Positions 22,584 to 30,869 of a stretch of 64,000 nt of DNA are shown piece by piece. Source of the DNA: Acididesulfobacillus acetoxydans. GTDB taxonomy: Bacteria; Bacillota; Desulfitobacteriia; Desulfitobacteriales; Desulfitobacteriaceae. Location of the stretch: assembly GCF_900016645.1 (NCBI RefSeq), contig NZ_CDGJ01000037.1. One strand, given 5' to 3'. The notes below the pieces were generated by a model. The model saw only the letters and a list, made by a program, of their open reading frames with translations, did not search any database and had not been told where the DNA came from. The stretch's first letter is position 1. Each line of letters opens with the position of its first letter. The translations under genes and the position numbers were made by a program.

Positions 22584-23351
22584 ATGTATCTGTACATCTT
22601 GGGATTTGTGGCAACCTTAATCTTAAATTCTTTTATGTCTATGGGTGGGGTAGGGGGAGCGTTTATCCTTGTTCCAATCTTTTATTGGTTGGGAGTCCCG
22701 CTCCCTCAGGCCGCGGCGGTTGGTTTGATGCTGGGGATCCTGAACACCGGAGTCGCCTCACTTAATTTTACCAAGGATAAACTGGTTAATTTCAAAGTCG
22801 CTATACCTCTGATCATCTCCATCTTTGTTTTTTCGCCTTTGGGAGTCTACACATCCAATGTCGTTGACAAAAACATCTTACTGGTAATTTTCGCTGCCTT
22901 TTTACTGGTTGCCGGCACCATGATGCTGTTCTATCATCCAAATAAGGGTGGGGCCGAGAAAGAGGTAAAAACCAGGCCACTGGCCAGCATTCTCATTGGC
23001 AGTTTCGTTGGCTTTCTTAGCGGCATGCTGGGTGTCGGAGGGGGAGCCTTTCTGGGGCCGTTCCTGGTCTGGATAGGCATGGATGGCAAAAATGTGGCCG
23101 GAACGAGCGCTTTTGTGGTCATGTTCTCCTCACTCGTTGGTTTCCTGGGTCACATCGGACTTCAGTACTCACACCTAAATTACTGGTTTATGCTGGTTAC
23201 CGGTGTTGCCTCCGTCATGGCTGGCTTCATCGGTTCGTGGCTGACCCGTTTCAAGTTGACCAGCAAGCAGGTTAAACAGGTTATCGGTGTGTTCCAATAC
23301 TTGATAGCCATCAAGATTATTTTCGATTTGGCGAAGGTTTGGCTGAAATAG
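22584..23351 (+). CDS. TauE/SafE family exporter (copy 2)
   Basis: A 255-residue membrane protein with two half-repeats: FMSMGGVGGAFILVPIFYWLGVPLPQAAAVGLMLG near residue 15 and SGMLGVGGGAFLGPFLVWIGMD near 150. It belongs to the sulfite/organosulfonate exporter family but is not closely similar to copy 1 and has no DUF1634 partner. I chose ATG 22584 because the membrane protein begins there; the RBS (GGTGG) is weak, and 22497 is an alternative. The position after FmdE copy 2 mirrors the FmdE-TauE order at 1-3 kb. Confidence 0.8.
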   Translation: MYLYILGFVATLILNSFMSMGGVGGAFILVPIFYWLGVPLPQAAAVGLMLGILNTGVASLNFTKDKLVNFKVAIPLIISIFVFSPLGVYTSNVVDKNILLVIFAAFLLVAGTMMLFYHPNKGGAEKEVKTRPLASILIGSFVGFLSGMLGVGGGAFLGPFLVWIGMDGKNVAGTSAFVVMFSSLVGFLGHIGLQYSHLNYWFMLVTGVASVMAGFIGSWLTRFKLTSKQVKQVIGVFQYLIAIKIIFDLAKVWLK

Positions 23352-23643
23352 TCATAATTAAGGGTGAACTACCCCCGCTTACGCTTTGCTAAGAAGCGGT
23401 TTTTTTTTACCGGGTCAAAACGGCCATATTTTCGGATTTCGGCATAGGCCTCGATTCTTATGCACAGGCCTTCCCGTGGGGAAACCTTGCTTACACAGGT
23501 TGAACCCAGGAGTTTTCTGACGGGGGAACCCAATGAAGCCGATTCCCCAATGCTTCGGATGGATAAGCAAGGAGTTGGGGATGCCATTTCAAGCATTTCT
23601 CAACTCCTTGGCTTTGGACCGTCCCTGGCATTTTTTCACGGTT
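23352..23643. other. Intergenic stretch without a recognisable gene
   Basis: It contains a short minus-strand open frame (23369-23596, ending VKKNRFLAKRKRG) with no RBS that I trust, and a GCTTACGCTTTGCTAAGAAGC near-hairpin with a run of T at 23379-23408 that could terminate the exporter gene. I see nothing more. Confidence 0.4.
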
Positions 23644-24912
23644 TCAGACGAAAATCCCACGCAAGGACACAGCTTTTTCCACTCTTGACAAAGCGATCAT
23701 ATAGGCTGCCGTGCGCAGGGATACCTGTTCGCGCCGGGCCAGTTCGTAAACATCCCGGAAGCTGCTGACCATACGTTGGCGCAATTCCCGGTTGACTTCA
23801 TCCTGGGACCAGAAAAAGTGCTGAATTCCTTGTACCCATTCAAAATAGGAAACGACCACACCGCCGGCGTTGGCCAGGATATCGGGAATAACCAGGATTC
23901 CTTTTTGGTAGAGGACTTCGTCAGCTTCGACACTGACGGGGCCGTTGGCCGCTTCCGCCACGATTTTGGCTTTGACCCCTGATGCGTTGGTGACGGTGAT
24001 TTGGTTTTCCAATGCGGCCGGAACGAGGATATCGCACTCTAAAGTGAGCAACTCCTCTTGAGTTAAAGGTGTGGCATCAGGATAACCGGCGACCGTTCCC
24101 GTTCGGGTCTTAAATTCTTTCACGGAGGCTATATTAAGTCCGTCAGTATTAAAAATGCCCCCCTGTGTATCGCTGACGGCTACTACACGGCAGCCTAAGT
24201 CCCCCAGATAGGTGGCGGCTACAGATCCGGCGTTGCCGAAGCCCTGAATCGCCACGCTGGCTCCCTTAAGTTCAAGACCCGTGTGCGAGGCCGCTTCCTC
24301 TATGGTATAGACGCAGCCTGTGCCGGTGGCCTCGTTGCGGCCCAAAGATCCCCCCAGTTCGATGGGTTTGCCGGTTACCACCGCGGGAACCGAGTAACCC
24401 AACTGCATACTGTAAGTATCCATGATCCAGGCCATGACTTGAGGGTTCGTGTTGACATCCGGTGCCGGGATATCTTTCTCCGGTCCGATGATGAGACTGA
24501 TCTCCATAGTATAGCGTCTGGTCAAGCGTTCGAGTTCCGCAAGCGACAATTCTTTGGGATTACAAACGATGGCCCCTTTGGCTCCGCCGTAGGGGATGTT
24601 GACGACGGCACATTTCCAGGTCATCAGGGCGGCCAGAGCAATCACCTCTTCCAAAGTTGCGTCTTGATGGAAGCGGATACCGCCTTTGGCCGGACCCCTG
24701 GCCAGATTATGCTGGACGCGGTAGCCCTGGAAGATCTCCAATGAACCGTCGTCCCTACGAATGGGAATTGACACCGTCAAACAACGCTTGGGCTCTTGCA
24801 GAAGTTTGAGAATTCCGGCATCCAAGCTTAGGTGAGCGGCCGCGCGCTCGACTTGCAAGAGAGTTGACCTCAACAACTCATTGCTTTTCTGAGACCCCTT
24901 TTTCTCCTCCAT
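23644..24912 (-). CDS. gdhA: Glu/Leu/Phe/Val dehydrogenase (glutamate dehydrogenase)
   Basis: A 422-residue enzyme that interconverts glutamate and 2-oxoglutarate with ammonia. ARGPAKGGIRFH and LMTWKCAVVNIPYGGAKGAIVCNP contain the substrate lysines, and VAIQGFGNAGSVAA is the dinucleotide-binding Rossmann motif. The length is normal for the short hexameric type. RBS GATGAGGAG precedes ATG. The promoter region 24955-24990 contains TATACATTATAC-like palindromes. A fragment of its 3' part is found at 15091-15185, so the gene or its neighbourhood was once duplicated. Confidence 0.92.
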   Translation of the reverse strand: MEEKKGSQKSNELLRSTLLQVERAAAHLSLDAGILKLLQEPKRCLTVSIPIRRDDGSLEIFQGYRVQHNLARGPAKGGIRFHQDATLEEVIALAALMTWKCAVVNIPYGGAKGAIVCNPKELSLAELERLTRRYTMEISLIIGPEKDIPAPDVNTNPQVMAWIMDTYSMQLGYSVPAVVTGKPIELGGSLGRNEATGTGCVYTIEEAASHTGLELKGASVAIQGFGNAGSVAATYLGDLGCRVVAVSDTQGGIFNTDGLNIASVKEFKTRTGTVAGYPDATPLTQEELLTLECDILVPAALENQITVTNASGVKAKIVAEAANGPVSVEADEVLYQKGILVIPDILANAGGVVVSYFEWVQGIQHFFWSQDEVNRELRQRMVSSFRDVYELARREQVSLRTAAYMIALSRVEKAVSLRGIFV

Positions 24913-25163
24913 GAAACAAGACTCCTCATCTTTCTAAAATGCAAAGACAGGGACCTATCTTTTGTATACATTATACATTAGAAGAGGAACGGGTTCCAGT
25001 GCATTCGCATTATTTCTAATATTTAGAGGGAGAGGACGGTTGGTGCTTAAAGCCGTTTCCTGGCCGACCAGCAGGCTGGAGGTTACATCTTGCGACAGTT
25101 AAAGGAGTGGGGGATTTAAGTCTTGTGGTCAACCTGAATTTGGGGTGACATTGGCTTTGAGTT

Positions 25164-26252
25164 TTAGGACTGTTGAGGGGCCTGGGGTTGCGGTTCCAAC
25201 AGTTTGCCGCTCATGGCGCCGCCCAAGGAACGGATGAAGGTGACGAGCCAGAGAAAGGTCAGTAGCAGAGTCAGAAAAACGGTGTACACCAGGATGAGGC
25301 TAGATGAAAAGTAGGAAGCTATTTTTTGACTGGCCATAGTGTAGGCGACTAAGGGAAAGATGAAAGCCCACCAGGAGAGAGAGAACGGAATGCCTCCCCG
25401 CTTAAGGTAATACCAGGAGAGAGTGAGAGCGATGCCCAAACCCCAGAAACCGAAGCCCCAGAAGATGGCGGCCAGAAGATAAACCGCATCGACCGAACCG
25501 AGGAAGCCGAGCAGTTTGGCCATGTCGGCCAGTCCCAACAAACTGACGGTTCCCACTCCGATCGGTCCCAACGTGATCCAGAAGGTAGGGGCCATGGCCG
25601 CCGGCGGCAGGGGATGCCGGACAAGGCGGCTAAGCACCATGGCGCCGATAAAGAGAAAGAGGAAGAAGCCTACGCCGTAAAATGCTAAATTAAACAGCAG
25701 TACGGTATTGGCAGCAGCGGACCCGCTTTGTTTGAGCATCCCGACCAGCGGATTGCCGATTAAAGGAACACCGATGTTGGCCACCGGGGTAATGAGCCAG
25801 GCAAAGTTCAGAGCCTGAGGCGGGGTTTGCTCATTGGTCAAGGCGTGGTGGGCGACATAGACGGAGAGAAGGAAAGCCCCGACGACACCGGTGAGCCAGG
25901 CAATCCAGGCTGCTATGAGCACAAACTGCGGACCGAGGAAGTTCCGTCCCATCAAGGCGGCATTGGTTGCTACGATCACGATGCCAATAGGCATGGTCAC
26001 AAAGAAGTTGCCCATAACGGGATGATCGAGATCATGCCGAAGCTGGTCGAAATGCGCAAACCAACGTGTCAGCCAGGGAATCAGGAAGATGACACAGAGG
26101 AGAGCGTTAAGCCAGGCCAAAGATATGCCGAGGTACTTGCTTGCCGGCCATAAGTTACCCCAGCTGTAAAGAATGTTGGCGAAGCCGCCGGTTCCCATGA
26201 TGGCGGCAAACCAGGCCGGAGAAAAATGACGGGCCAGACCCTGTTTTGGCAT
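25164..26252 (-). CDS. TDT family (TehA/SLAC1-like) transporter
   Basis: A 362-residue protein with ten predicted helices. The opening HFSPAWFAAIMGTGGFANILY and the PIGIVIVATNAAL and LTLGPIGVGTVSLLGLADM-like segments match the tellurite-resistance/dicarboxylate (TDT) channel family that includes TehA, Ssu1 (sulfite) and Mae1. In this island a sulfite or other oxyanion channel is plausible, but the substrate is not determined. ATG 26252 follows GGTGG; the upstream in-frame ATG at 26474 would add 74 residues that look untranslated. An AT-rich promoter (GTATTATATATTG) lies 20-40 nt upstream. Confidence 0.75.
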   Translation of the reverse strand: MPKQGLARHFSPAWFAAIMGTGGFANILYSWGNLWPASKYLGISLAWLNALLCVIFLIPWLTRWFAHFDQLRHDLDHPVMGNFFVTMPIGIVIVATNAALMGRNFLGPQFVLIAAWIAWLTGVVGAFLLSVYVAHHALTNEQTPPQALNFAWLITPVANIGVPLIGNPLVGMLKQSGSAAANTVLLFNLAFYGVGFFLFLFIGAMVLSRLVRHPLPPAAMAPTFWITLGPIGVGTVSLLGLADMAKLLGFLGSVDAVYLLAAIFWGFGFWGLGIALTLSWYYLKRGGIPFSLSWWAFIFPLVAYTMASQKIASYFSSSLILVYTVFLTLLLTFLWLVTFIRSLGGAMSGKLLEPQPQAPQQS

Positions 26253-26418
26253 TGTGATACACCACCTTATCAATATATAATACTTTACGCATTTATTGTA
26301 TACCCTATACTGGTATATTACAAGAGACAGAGACGGAAAATTTGCCGCATTCCTCTGAACTAATCCAGGGGTTAGGCATGCCACCGCAGACAGGCCCAGA
26401 AACAGAGGTAATGACACG

Positions 26419-26660
26419 ATGCGCCAAAGACATGGATTCACAAAAACCTCGGGACAATACCCGCTGCTTTTCATCCCCCGGATCGTCGGCTGTATGTTTG
26501 TCTTTATCTTCGACTATGCTGACTATGCTATGGTGGCCATCCATCTGGTACCGGTTCCTTATATTATGGCTCCCTGGACGATGCCCGGGCCGATTGCCGC
26601 TTTTTCGGGCACCGGAGGCAGTTTGTGGATGAATGGAAATAGGCTCCAAGGAAATAGCCG
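26419..26660 (+). pseudogene. Possible remnant of a PTS EIIC (lactose/cellobiose type) gene
   Basis: The plus-strand frame reads PRIVGCMFVFIFDYADYAMVA, then VPVPYIMAPWTMPGPIAAFSGTGGSLWM. PYxxPWTxPxxIxxFxxTGG is the C-terminal signature of PTS EIIC membrane subunits. There is no upstream remainder, no RBS and no partner gene. It is a short relic at best. Confidence 0.4.
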
Positions 26661-26681
26661 GCAAAAGCCGGCTATTTCCTT
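26648..26681. terminator. Perfect 15-bp hairpin
   Basis: AAGGAAATAGCCGGC-AAAA-GCCGGCTATTTCCTT. Strong enough to end transcripts, though neither strand has a clear T-tract. Confidence 0.5.
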
Positions 26682-26695
26682 CATGGTACATCGTA

Positions 26696-26935
26696 TAACA
26701 ATTTTTTGTCCAGACGGCTGACACAGGAAAAAAGCCCGCCGCCGCCGAGGCGAGGCACGCGGGAGGCCAAAAGGGTTATGGTGCAACAGGTTTACGTCCC
26801 GGTTCAGTGAGATCTGCCTTCTCCGGAAGGAGCCGATTCCGATCCATACATTGCTTCCAAGCAAAACATAAAGCATATTCTTAAGTTAAGCCGTACATGG
26901 GTGCTTTTTTGTCGGGGCGGGGTTCACTGGGCAGC
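26696..26935 (-). repeat. Repeated structured element, copy 2
   Basis: Similar to 20877-21120. On the minus strand it again ends in a terminator-like stem (CCCGCG...GCGGGC followed by TTTTTTCC, 26735-26763). Its far end overlaps the last codons of the DUF2680-like gene. It lies about 450 nt upstream of the TDT gene. Confidence 0.45.
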
Positions 26936-27469
26936 TAAGCCATTCTGGCTCGGGACGGGATTTCCTGGCGCGGAAGTACCTGCCCAGGGTCTCGCACCTC
27001 CCCAGGGTCCTGCCCCACCCCAGGGTCCTGCACCTCCCTGGGGTCCAGTGCTGCCCCAAAGACTTCGGCAAGAGCCGGGAGCAAAAGTGCCGTCCTGAAT
27101 CGCTTTGAGACGGGCCTGCATCCTGTCAGTGATGGCCTGTTTTTGCGCCGTTGTCAGGGGTTGACCGCTGTTGAACCGGGGACCTAAGCCCATTCCGGGC
27201 ACGGGTGCCTGGCCGTCGGCCAGGGCTTGTTCACGCAACTGTTCCCGCTGGCTAAGAAAGTCCTTGGCATCCTGACCCTGCTCATGAGTCAGCAGCCCGG
27301 CGCCGACCTCCTTGTCGACGATCTGCTGCTGAAGGCCGAACATTTGCTGCGTCAGGCCTTTGATTTGGGCTAGGCCGGATGTGTCTGTCGCTCCGAGAGC
27401 CGCTCCGGCGCCACCCACGAGGAGGACCCCGCTGAGTAGCGCAACAACCCATTTCTTCTGCATTGTCAA
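26924..27469 (-). CDS. Exported DUF2680-like protein with Gly-Pro-Trp tail
   Basis: A 181-residue protein with a signal peptide (QKKWVVALLSGVLLVGGAGAALGA), then a helical domain (about residues 30-140) with TDTSGLAQIKGLTQQMFGLQQQIVDKEVGAGLLTHEQGQ and LTTAQKQAITDRMQARLKAIQDG. These are features of the DUF2680 family of small exported proteins found in Clostridia. The tail (140-181) is low-complexity GPWGGA-type repeats. Start TTG 27469 with GGAGG, or ATG 27463. Role unknown. The 3' end overlaps a dispersed repeat, so the C terminus may be a fusion product. Confidence 0.6.
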   Translation of the reverse strand: MTMQKKWVVALLSGVLLVGGAGAALGATDTSGLAQIKGLTQQMFGLQQQIVDKEVGAGLLTHEQGQDAKDFLSQREQLREQALADGQAPVPGMGLGPRFNSGQPLTTAQKQAITDRMQARLKAIQDGTFAPGSCRSLWGSTGPQGGAGPWGGAGPWGGARPWAGTSAPGNPVPSQNGLAAQ

Positions 27470-27571
27470 TGTACACCTCCGTAATTGCCTCAGTAAAACC
27501 TAGAAATTTCTAACCGGGACATTGCTAATATAACCGGAAATAATGGCAAAACTGTGGCAAAGCAGGGGTTT

Positions 27572-27625
27572 CGCCAAATTTTTTTTGGCTGGTATCTCTT
27601 CCTGCCACAAAAGGTTGCACCCGTC
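27572..27625. repeat. Short repeat shared with 21118-21172
   Basis: GGTATCTCTTCCTGCCACAA and the following AAGGTTGCACCCGT match 21137-21170 at about 29 of 34 positions. In copy 1 this block follows the repeated element directly. Here it is separated from copy 2 by the DUF2680-like gene, as if that gene had been inserted. The rest of 27470-27723 shows no gene. Confidence 0.4.
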
Positions 27626-27723
27626 AACATCGCGGGTTGTACGATACCCGAATTGGATTTGTCCATTCTGCCTATCGCCTTTAAGGTTAAAAAGCGTGGA
27701 GTGTGGGTCGCGGTTCAAGGTTG

Positions 27724-28899
27724 TTATTGATACATGTAATCTCGGGTCCAGGACAACTGGTTGTTGGGGCCTTTACTGAATAGGAGCTGGTGCAGATCGA
27801 TATTCCCGCTGTGAAACGAAGCGGCGGCAGAGTTAAGATAGAGGCGCCACATCCGGATGAAGGTCTCATCTTTGCCTTCCCTGATCTGCGGCAAGGCCTG
27901 TTCAAAATTGTCAGCCCAATGTTCCAGCGTGCGGGTATAATGATTTCTCAGGCTCTCGGCATCGTAAAAATAAAGCCCGCAAGCTTCCATGTGCCTGATC
28001 AGTTCGGAAACTGTCGGAATATAGCCGCCGGGGAAAATGTACTTATTGATCCAGGAATTTGTGCCTCGTTCATCCCTGCCGGTAATCGTGTGCAGCAGGG
28101 AAATCCCGTTGCTTCCGAGCATGCGCTCAACGGTGGCAAAATATTCTCCCAGATGTTCTTTACCTACATGCTCAAGCATCCCGACACTGACCACCCGGTC
28201 AAATGTCTGCTCTTTAAGTTCACGGTAATCCAGCAAGTGGACGTCGACCAAATCCTTCAGGTTCTCCTGATCGATCCGGTTTTGGACTTTGTCATACTGT
28301 TCCTCACTGAGGGTGATTCCCGTCGCCTTAACCCGGTATTTTTGGGCTGCCGTCAGAATCAGTTCACCCCAGCCGCAGCCGATATCCAGCAAGCGCTGCC
28401 CTTCCTGTAAATTGAGTTTACGCAGGATAAGTTCGATTTTGTTTTTCTGTGCCTGAATTAAAGAATCTTCCGGGGACTTAAAATAGGCGCAAGAATAGGT
28501 CATGGTTTCATCAAGCCATAAACGGTAAAAATCATTGCCGATGTCATAGTGATATTGGACATTTTCCCTGCTCTTCTTAACCCCATTGGTCATAAATTTG
28601 GCCAGCCTTAGATAGGGCGGATTCTGATGCAAGAAGCTGTCATGGTTGTTATACAGGGATTCGATTACATCCCGGACACTTCCTTCAATCTCAATCCTGC
28701 CATCCATGTACGCTTCCCCAAAAGCCAGAGAAGCATCGCGGATGATCTCTGACTTGGGGATGGGCTCATGCAAGATAATGTTAAACTTCGCCTCACCTTT
28801 CCCATACAGTTCCGCGTCCCCATCCCAGAACTCCACTAGGCAAGGATCCATAAAGAGGTTTTTGAACAGATTCTTATAAAATGCCTTGTCGATATCCAT
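27724..28899 (-). CDS. cfa: Cyclopropane-fatty-acyl-phospholipid synthase
   Basis: A 391-residue SAM-dependent enzyme that adds a methylene bridge to unsaturated acyl chains of membrane lipids. RLLDIGCGWGELILTAAQKY is the SAM-binding motif; QYHYDIGNDFYRLWLD, YSCAYFKSPEDSL and HTITGRDERGTNSWINKYIFPGGYIP are hallmark blocks. The ATG at 28899 is preceded by GGAAAGG; a TTG at 28920 is possible. It is transcribed alone toward the repeats. It probably serves membrane stress resistance. Confidence 0.9.
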   Translation of the reverse strand: MDIDKAFYKNLFKNLFMDPCLVEFWDGDAELYGKGEAKFNIILHEPIPKSEIIRDASLAFGEAYMDGRIEIEGSVRDVIESLYNNHDSFLHQNPPYLRLAKFMTNGVKKSRENVQYHYDIGNDFYRLWLDETMTYSCAYFKSPEDSLIQAQKNKIELILRKLNLQEGQRLLDIGCGWGELILTAAQKYRVKATGITLSEEQYDKVQNRIDQENLKDLVDVHLLDYRELKEQTFDRVVSVGMLEHVGKEHLGEYFATVERMLGSNGISLLHTITGRDERGTNSWINKYIFPGGYIPTVSELIRHMEACGLYFYDAESLRNHYTRTLEHWADNFEQALPQIREGKDETFIRMWRLYLNSAAASFHSGNIDLHQLLFSKGPNNQLSWTRDYMYQ

Positions 28900-29129
28900 G
28901 GTACCTTTCCGCCTTTCCAATGACTCGGGTGGGAGTTTCTAGGCTAACTCCCTTGCGCACAGCCGTCGCTTTGCTGCTAAAGAAAAAAGATGTTTAATAA
29001 TTGAAGCCGGGGGCAAGAGATTTCCGACTGTCTCCAATTACTGGATTATACCATCATAGCATGCTGGAGTAACATTCTCAACATGGTTCACTGACTACAC
29101 CCGGAACACGGATTTTAACATTACTGAGC

Positions 29130-29241
29130 CCGGAGGAGTTGCCTCACCTGCCCGGAACTACCGTGAAAACACGAAACACTCTGCTTCTGCTTGGCAGAAA
29201 CACTATGCCTGGGGGCAGATCCGCAGTTCCGTGTTGACCCG
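29130..29241 (-). pseudogene. Remnant of the 3' end of a carboxymuconolactone decarboxylase gene
   Basis: 29130-29241 aligns with 14466-14579, covering the last codons (minus strand, RVNTELRI followed by the PQA end) and the downstream DNA of the gene at 14539. The rest of the gene is missing. Immediately beyond, 29244-29262 resembles a bit of the cysteine desulfurase gene (GCTTGCATT-TACGGCTC). Confidence 0.6.
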
Positions 29242-29371
29242 GAAGCTTGCATTTTACGGCTCTGCATAATAATATAATTATAGAACTGCTATCGACACTG
29301 CTGTAGACAGTGCGGCTTACCATAGGGACCGTAGAGCGGAGCGGTTTGGGGAAATCCCGAAAAGAAGGTGA

Positions 29372-29725
29372 GTGTGCGTGCTGCAAAAATCGAGTCTGGA
29401 GGGCTTGAGTGAAGACTTCAAGGTGCTTTCAGACAAGACTCGTTTGCGAATCATCGGCCTGCTCCGGCAAAGGGAACTGTGCGTGTGTGACTTGACAGAG
29501 GTGCTGGGGATCAGTCAGCCGGGAGTCTCCCAACACATGAGAAGGTTAAAGCAGGTTGGGTTTGTCCGAGAACGCAAAGGGGGGCAATGGGTGTACTACT
29601 CTCTGAATGAAGAACACCCCTTGCTCATGCTAATTTTGTCGCAATGGCCTGCCGTTCCTGAAGATGAGAGACGTCTGATGCAAACGAAAGGATGTCGTGC
29701 GCCTCGAACGCAGGGTTCAGAATAG
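29372..29725 (+). CDS. ArsR-family metalloregulator 3
   Basis: A 117-residue winged-helix repressor with the classical thiol site ELCVCDL (C37, C39) and HTH LTEVLGISQPGVSQHMRRLKQVG. GTG 29372 and GTG 29378 are both possible starts after AAGAAGG. The C-terminal tail VPEDERRLMQTKGCRAP is encoded by DNA that recurs as isolated fragments at 10291 and 15055. A terminator follows at once, so it is a lone regulator. AATAATATAATTATAG upstream may hold its -10 box. Confidence 0.85.
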   Translation: MCVLQKSSLEGLSEDFKVLSDKTRLRIIGLLRQRELCVCDLTEVLGISQPGVSQHMRRLKQVGFVRERKGGQWVYYSLNEEHPLLMLILSQWPAVPEDERRLMQTKGCRAPRTQGSE

Positions 29726-29746
29726 CCTTGAGGGAAACGCACTCAT

Positions 29747-29771
29747 CCCCGGAATCAAATTCCGGGGTTTT
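29747..29771 (+). terminator. Terminator of arsR3
   Basis: CCCCGGAAT-CAA-ATTCCGGGG followed by TTTT. Confidence 0.85.
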
Positions 29772-29860
29772 CCCGCGCACGTTCTGCAAAGAGGGGGTGG
29801 GGGCCTTCTTGTGGGGGTTTCCCAATTCCTTGGTCAACCGCCGGTGGCTGGTGTTTCATA

Positions 29861-30076
29861 GTTCAGACAAAATCCCAGCTGCATTCTGGAAGAGAGGGCG
29901 GGGATCATGGCCGGGGCAGGCTTGCATTGTACGGCTCAGGCCCACAGAATGCCCGGAACCCTGGATCAGGGAGTCGTACGTTTCAGCCCATCGCATTATA
30001 CGAACGCGGCAGGGATCGAGACGGCACTTCAGACTGTGAAGGAAGTGGCGGCAGAGTGGGGTTGTAGACAGAAATG
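29861..30076 (+). pseudogene. Remnant of the cysteine desulfurase 3' end
   Basis: The frame reads ILEERAGIMAGAGLHCTAQ and then HRMPGTLDQGVVRFSPSHY, matching the last 65 residues of the enzyme at 15714-16859 including the catalytic cysteine, with drift (AALQTVRDLAQ versus TALQTVKEVAA). All upstream coding sequence is gone. It sits before the second HesB gene exactly as the intact gene sits before the first, so the whole desulfurase-HesB block was duplicated. Confidence 0.8.
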
Positions 30077-30277
30077 AAGTCCCCGAAAGCAACCGAGAAT
30101 CCTCTGACCTCAGTCAGGGATGGATCAAGTTCCTGACAGCTTTCCGGGAAAAAGAGGTTTACATCGGTGAATAAGTATATTACAATAAGGACATGATTGG
30201 ATTTCCCGGCGTACTCAGAAGTGTGAGAGAGGATGCATTCGGGTATGCTAAAAACGGTCCACGCTGGGAGATAGTGT

Positions 30278-30297
30278 GTGAAGGTTCATACTTTCAC
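30278..30297 (+). promoter_or_regulatory. Conserved leader hairpin before HesB selenoprotein gene 2
   Basis: GTGAAGG-TTCATA-CTTTCAC, the counterpart of 17133-17152. A weak promoter (TATTACAATAAGG near 30178) lies upstream. Confidence 0.4.
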
Positions 30298-30345
30298 CGG
30301 GAGATTTTTTTTCACAACTCGGCACAGCAAAGAGGGGGCACTGAA

Positions 30346-30669
30346 ATGGTAAACATCACGGAGACGGCCGCTGTGAAAGTGAAAGAGGTTTTGCACCAGC
30401 AAAATCTTGATTCAGGCTATCTGAGGGTCTATATCGCAGGCTTTGGCTGAGGGGGGCCGAATTTCGGCTTGACTCTGGATGAGTCTGCAAAAGAAAATGA
30501 TACGGTTGATGAAGAAAACGGGGTGAAAATTCTGTCCGCCGATAACCTGGCGCCTTATTTGGAAGGAGCGGTGATTGACTTCATAGAATCCGGCAGCGGC
30601 GGCGGTTTTCAGATCAGGACGGCGTCAACGGGTGACGGTTGCGGCGACGGCTGCGGCGGCTGCGGCTAA
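30346..30669 (+). CDS. HesB-like selenoprotein 2 (in-frame UGA)
   Basis: A 107-residue paralogue of the protein at 17198, with TGA at 30448-30450 giving Sec35 in YIAGFG-U-GGPNFGL. The DNA around the UGA is identical to copy 1 over more than 50 bases, including the candidate SECIS stem, while the ends have diverged. The tail is richer in Gly and Cys (GDGCGDGCGGCG), likely metal ligands. RBS GAGGGGG precedes ATG. A lipoate ligase gene follows after 200 nt. Confidence 0.85.
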
Positions 30670-30683
30670 ATGGGTTCAAAAAA

Positions 30684-30766
30684 GATGTCCGAAGCCTGTG
30701 GAAGGTCAGACGACATTTCGTGGCTGCCTGCTTCGGACATCGAGCCCGGGGCCTCGGGTCCCGGGC
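30684..30766. other. Two hairpins between HesB 2 and the lipoate ligase
   Basis: GATGTCCGAAGC (30684-30695) pairs with GCTTCGGACATC (30730-30741) around a 34-nt loop. Directly after it GCCCGGG pairs with CCCGGGC (30744-30766). No T-tract follows, so the stems may protect or process the mRNA rather than end it. A 17-bp direct repeat GGATGGACGCGACGAGG occurs at 30840 and 30868, over the start of the next gene. Confidence 0.5.
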
Positions 30767-30869
30767 ACTGACCTGGGGCGGTGAGTCTCATCTGCCGCTT
30801 CCGTCAGGGCGGTCCTGAGATGCGATTCGGTACAAACGGGATGGACGCGACGAGGTGTGATAAAAGAGG

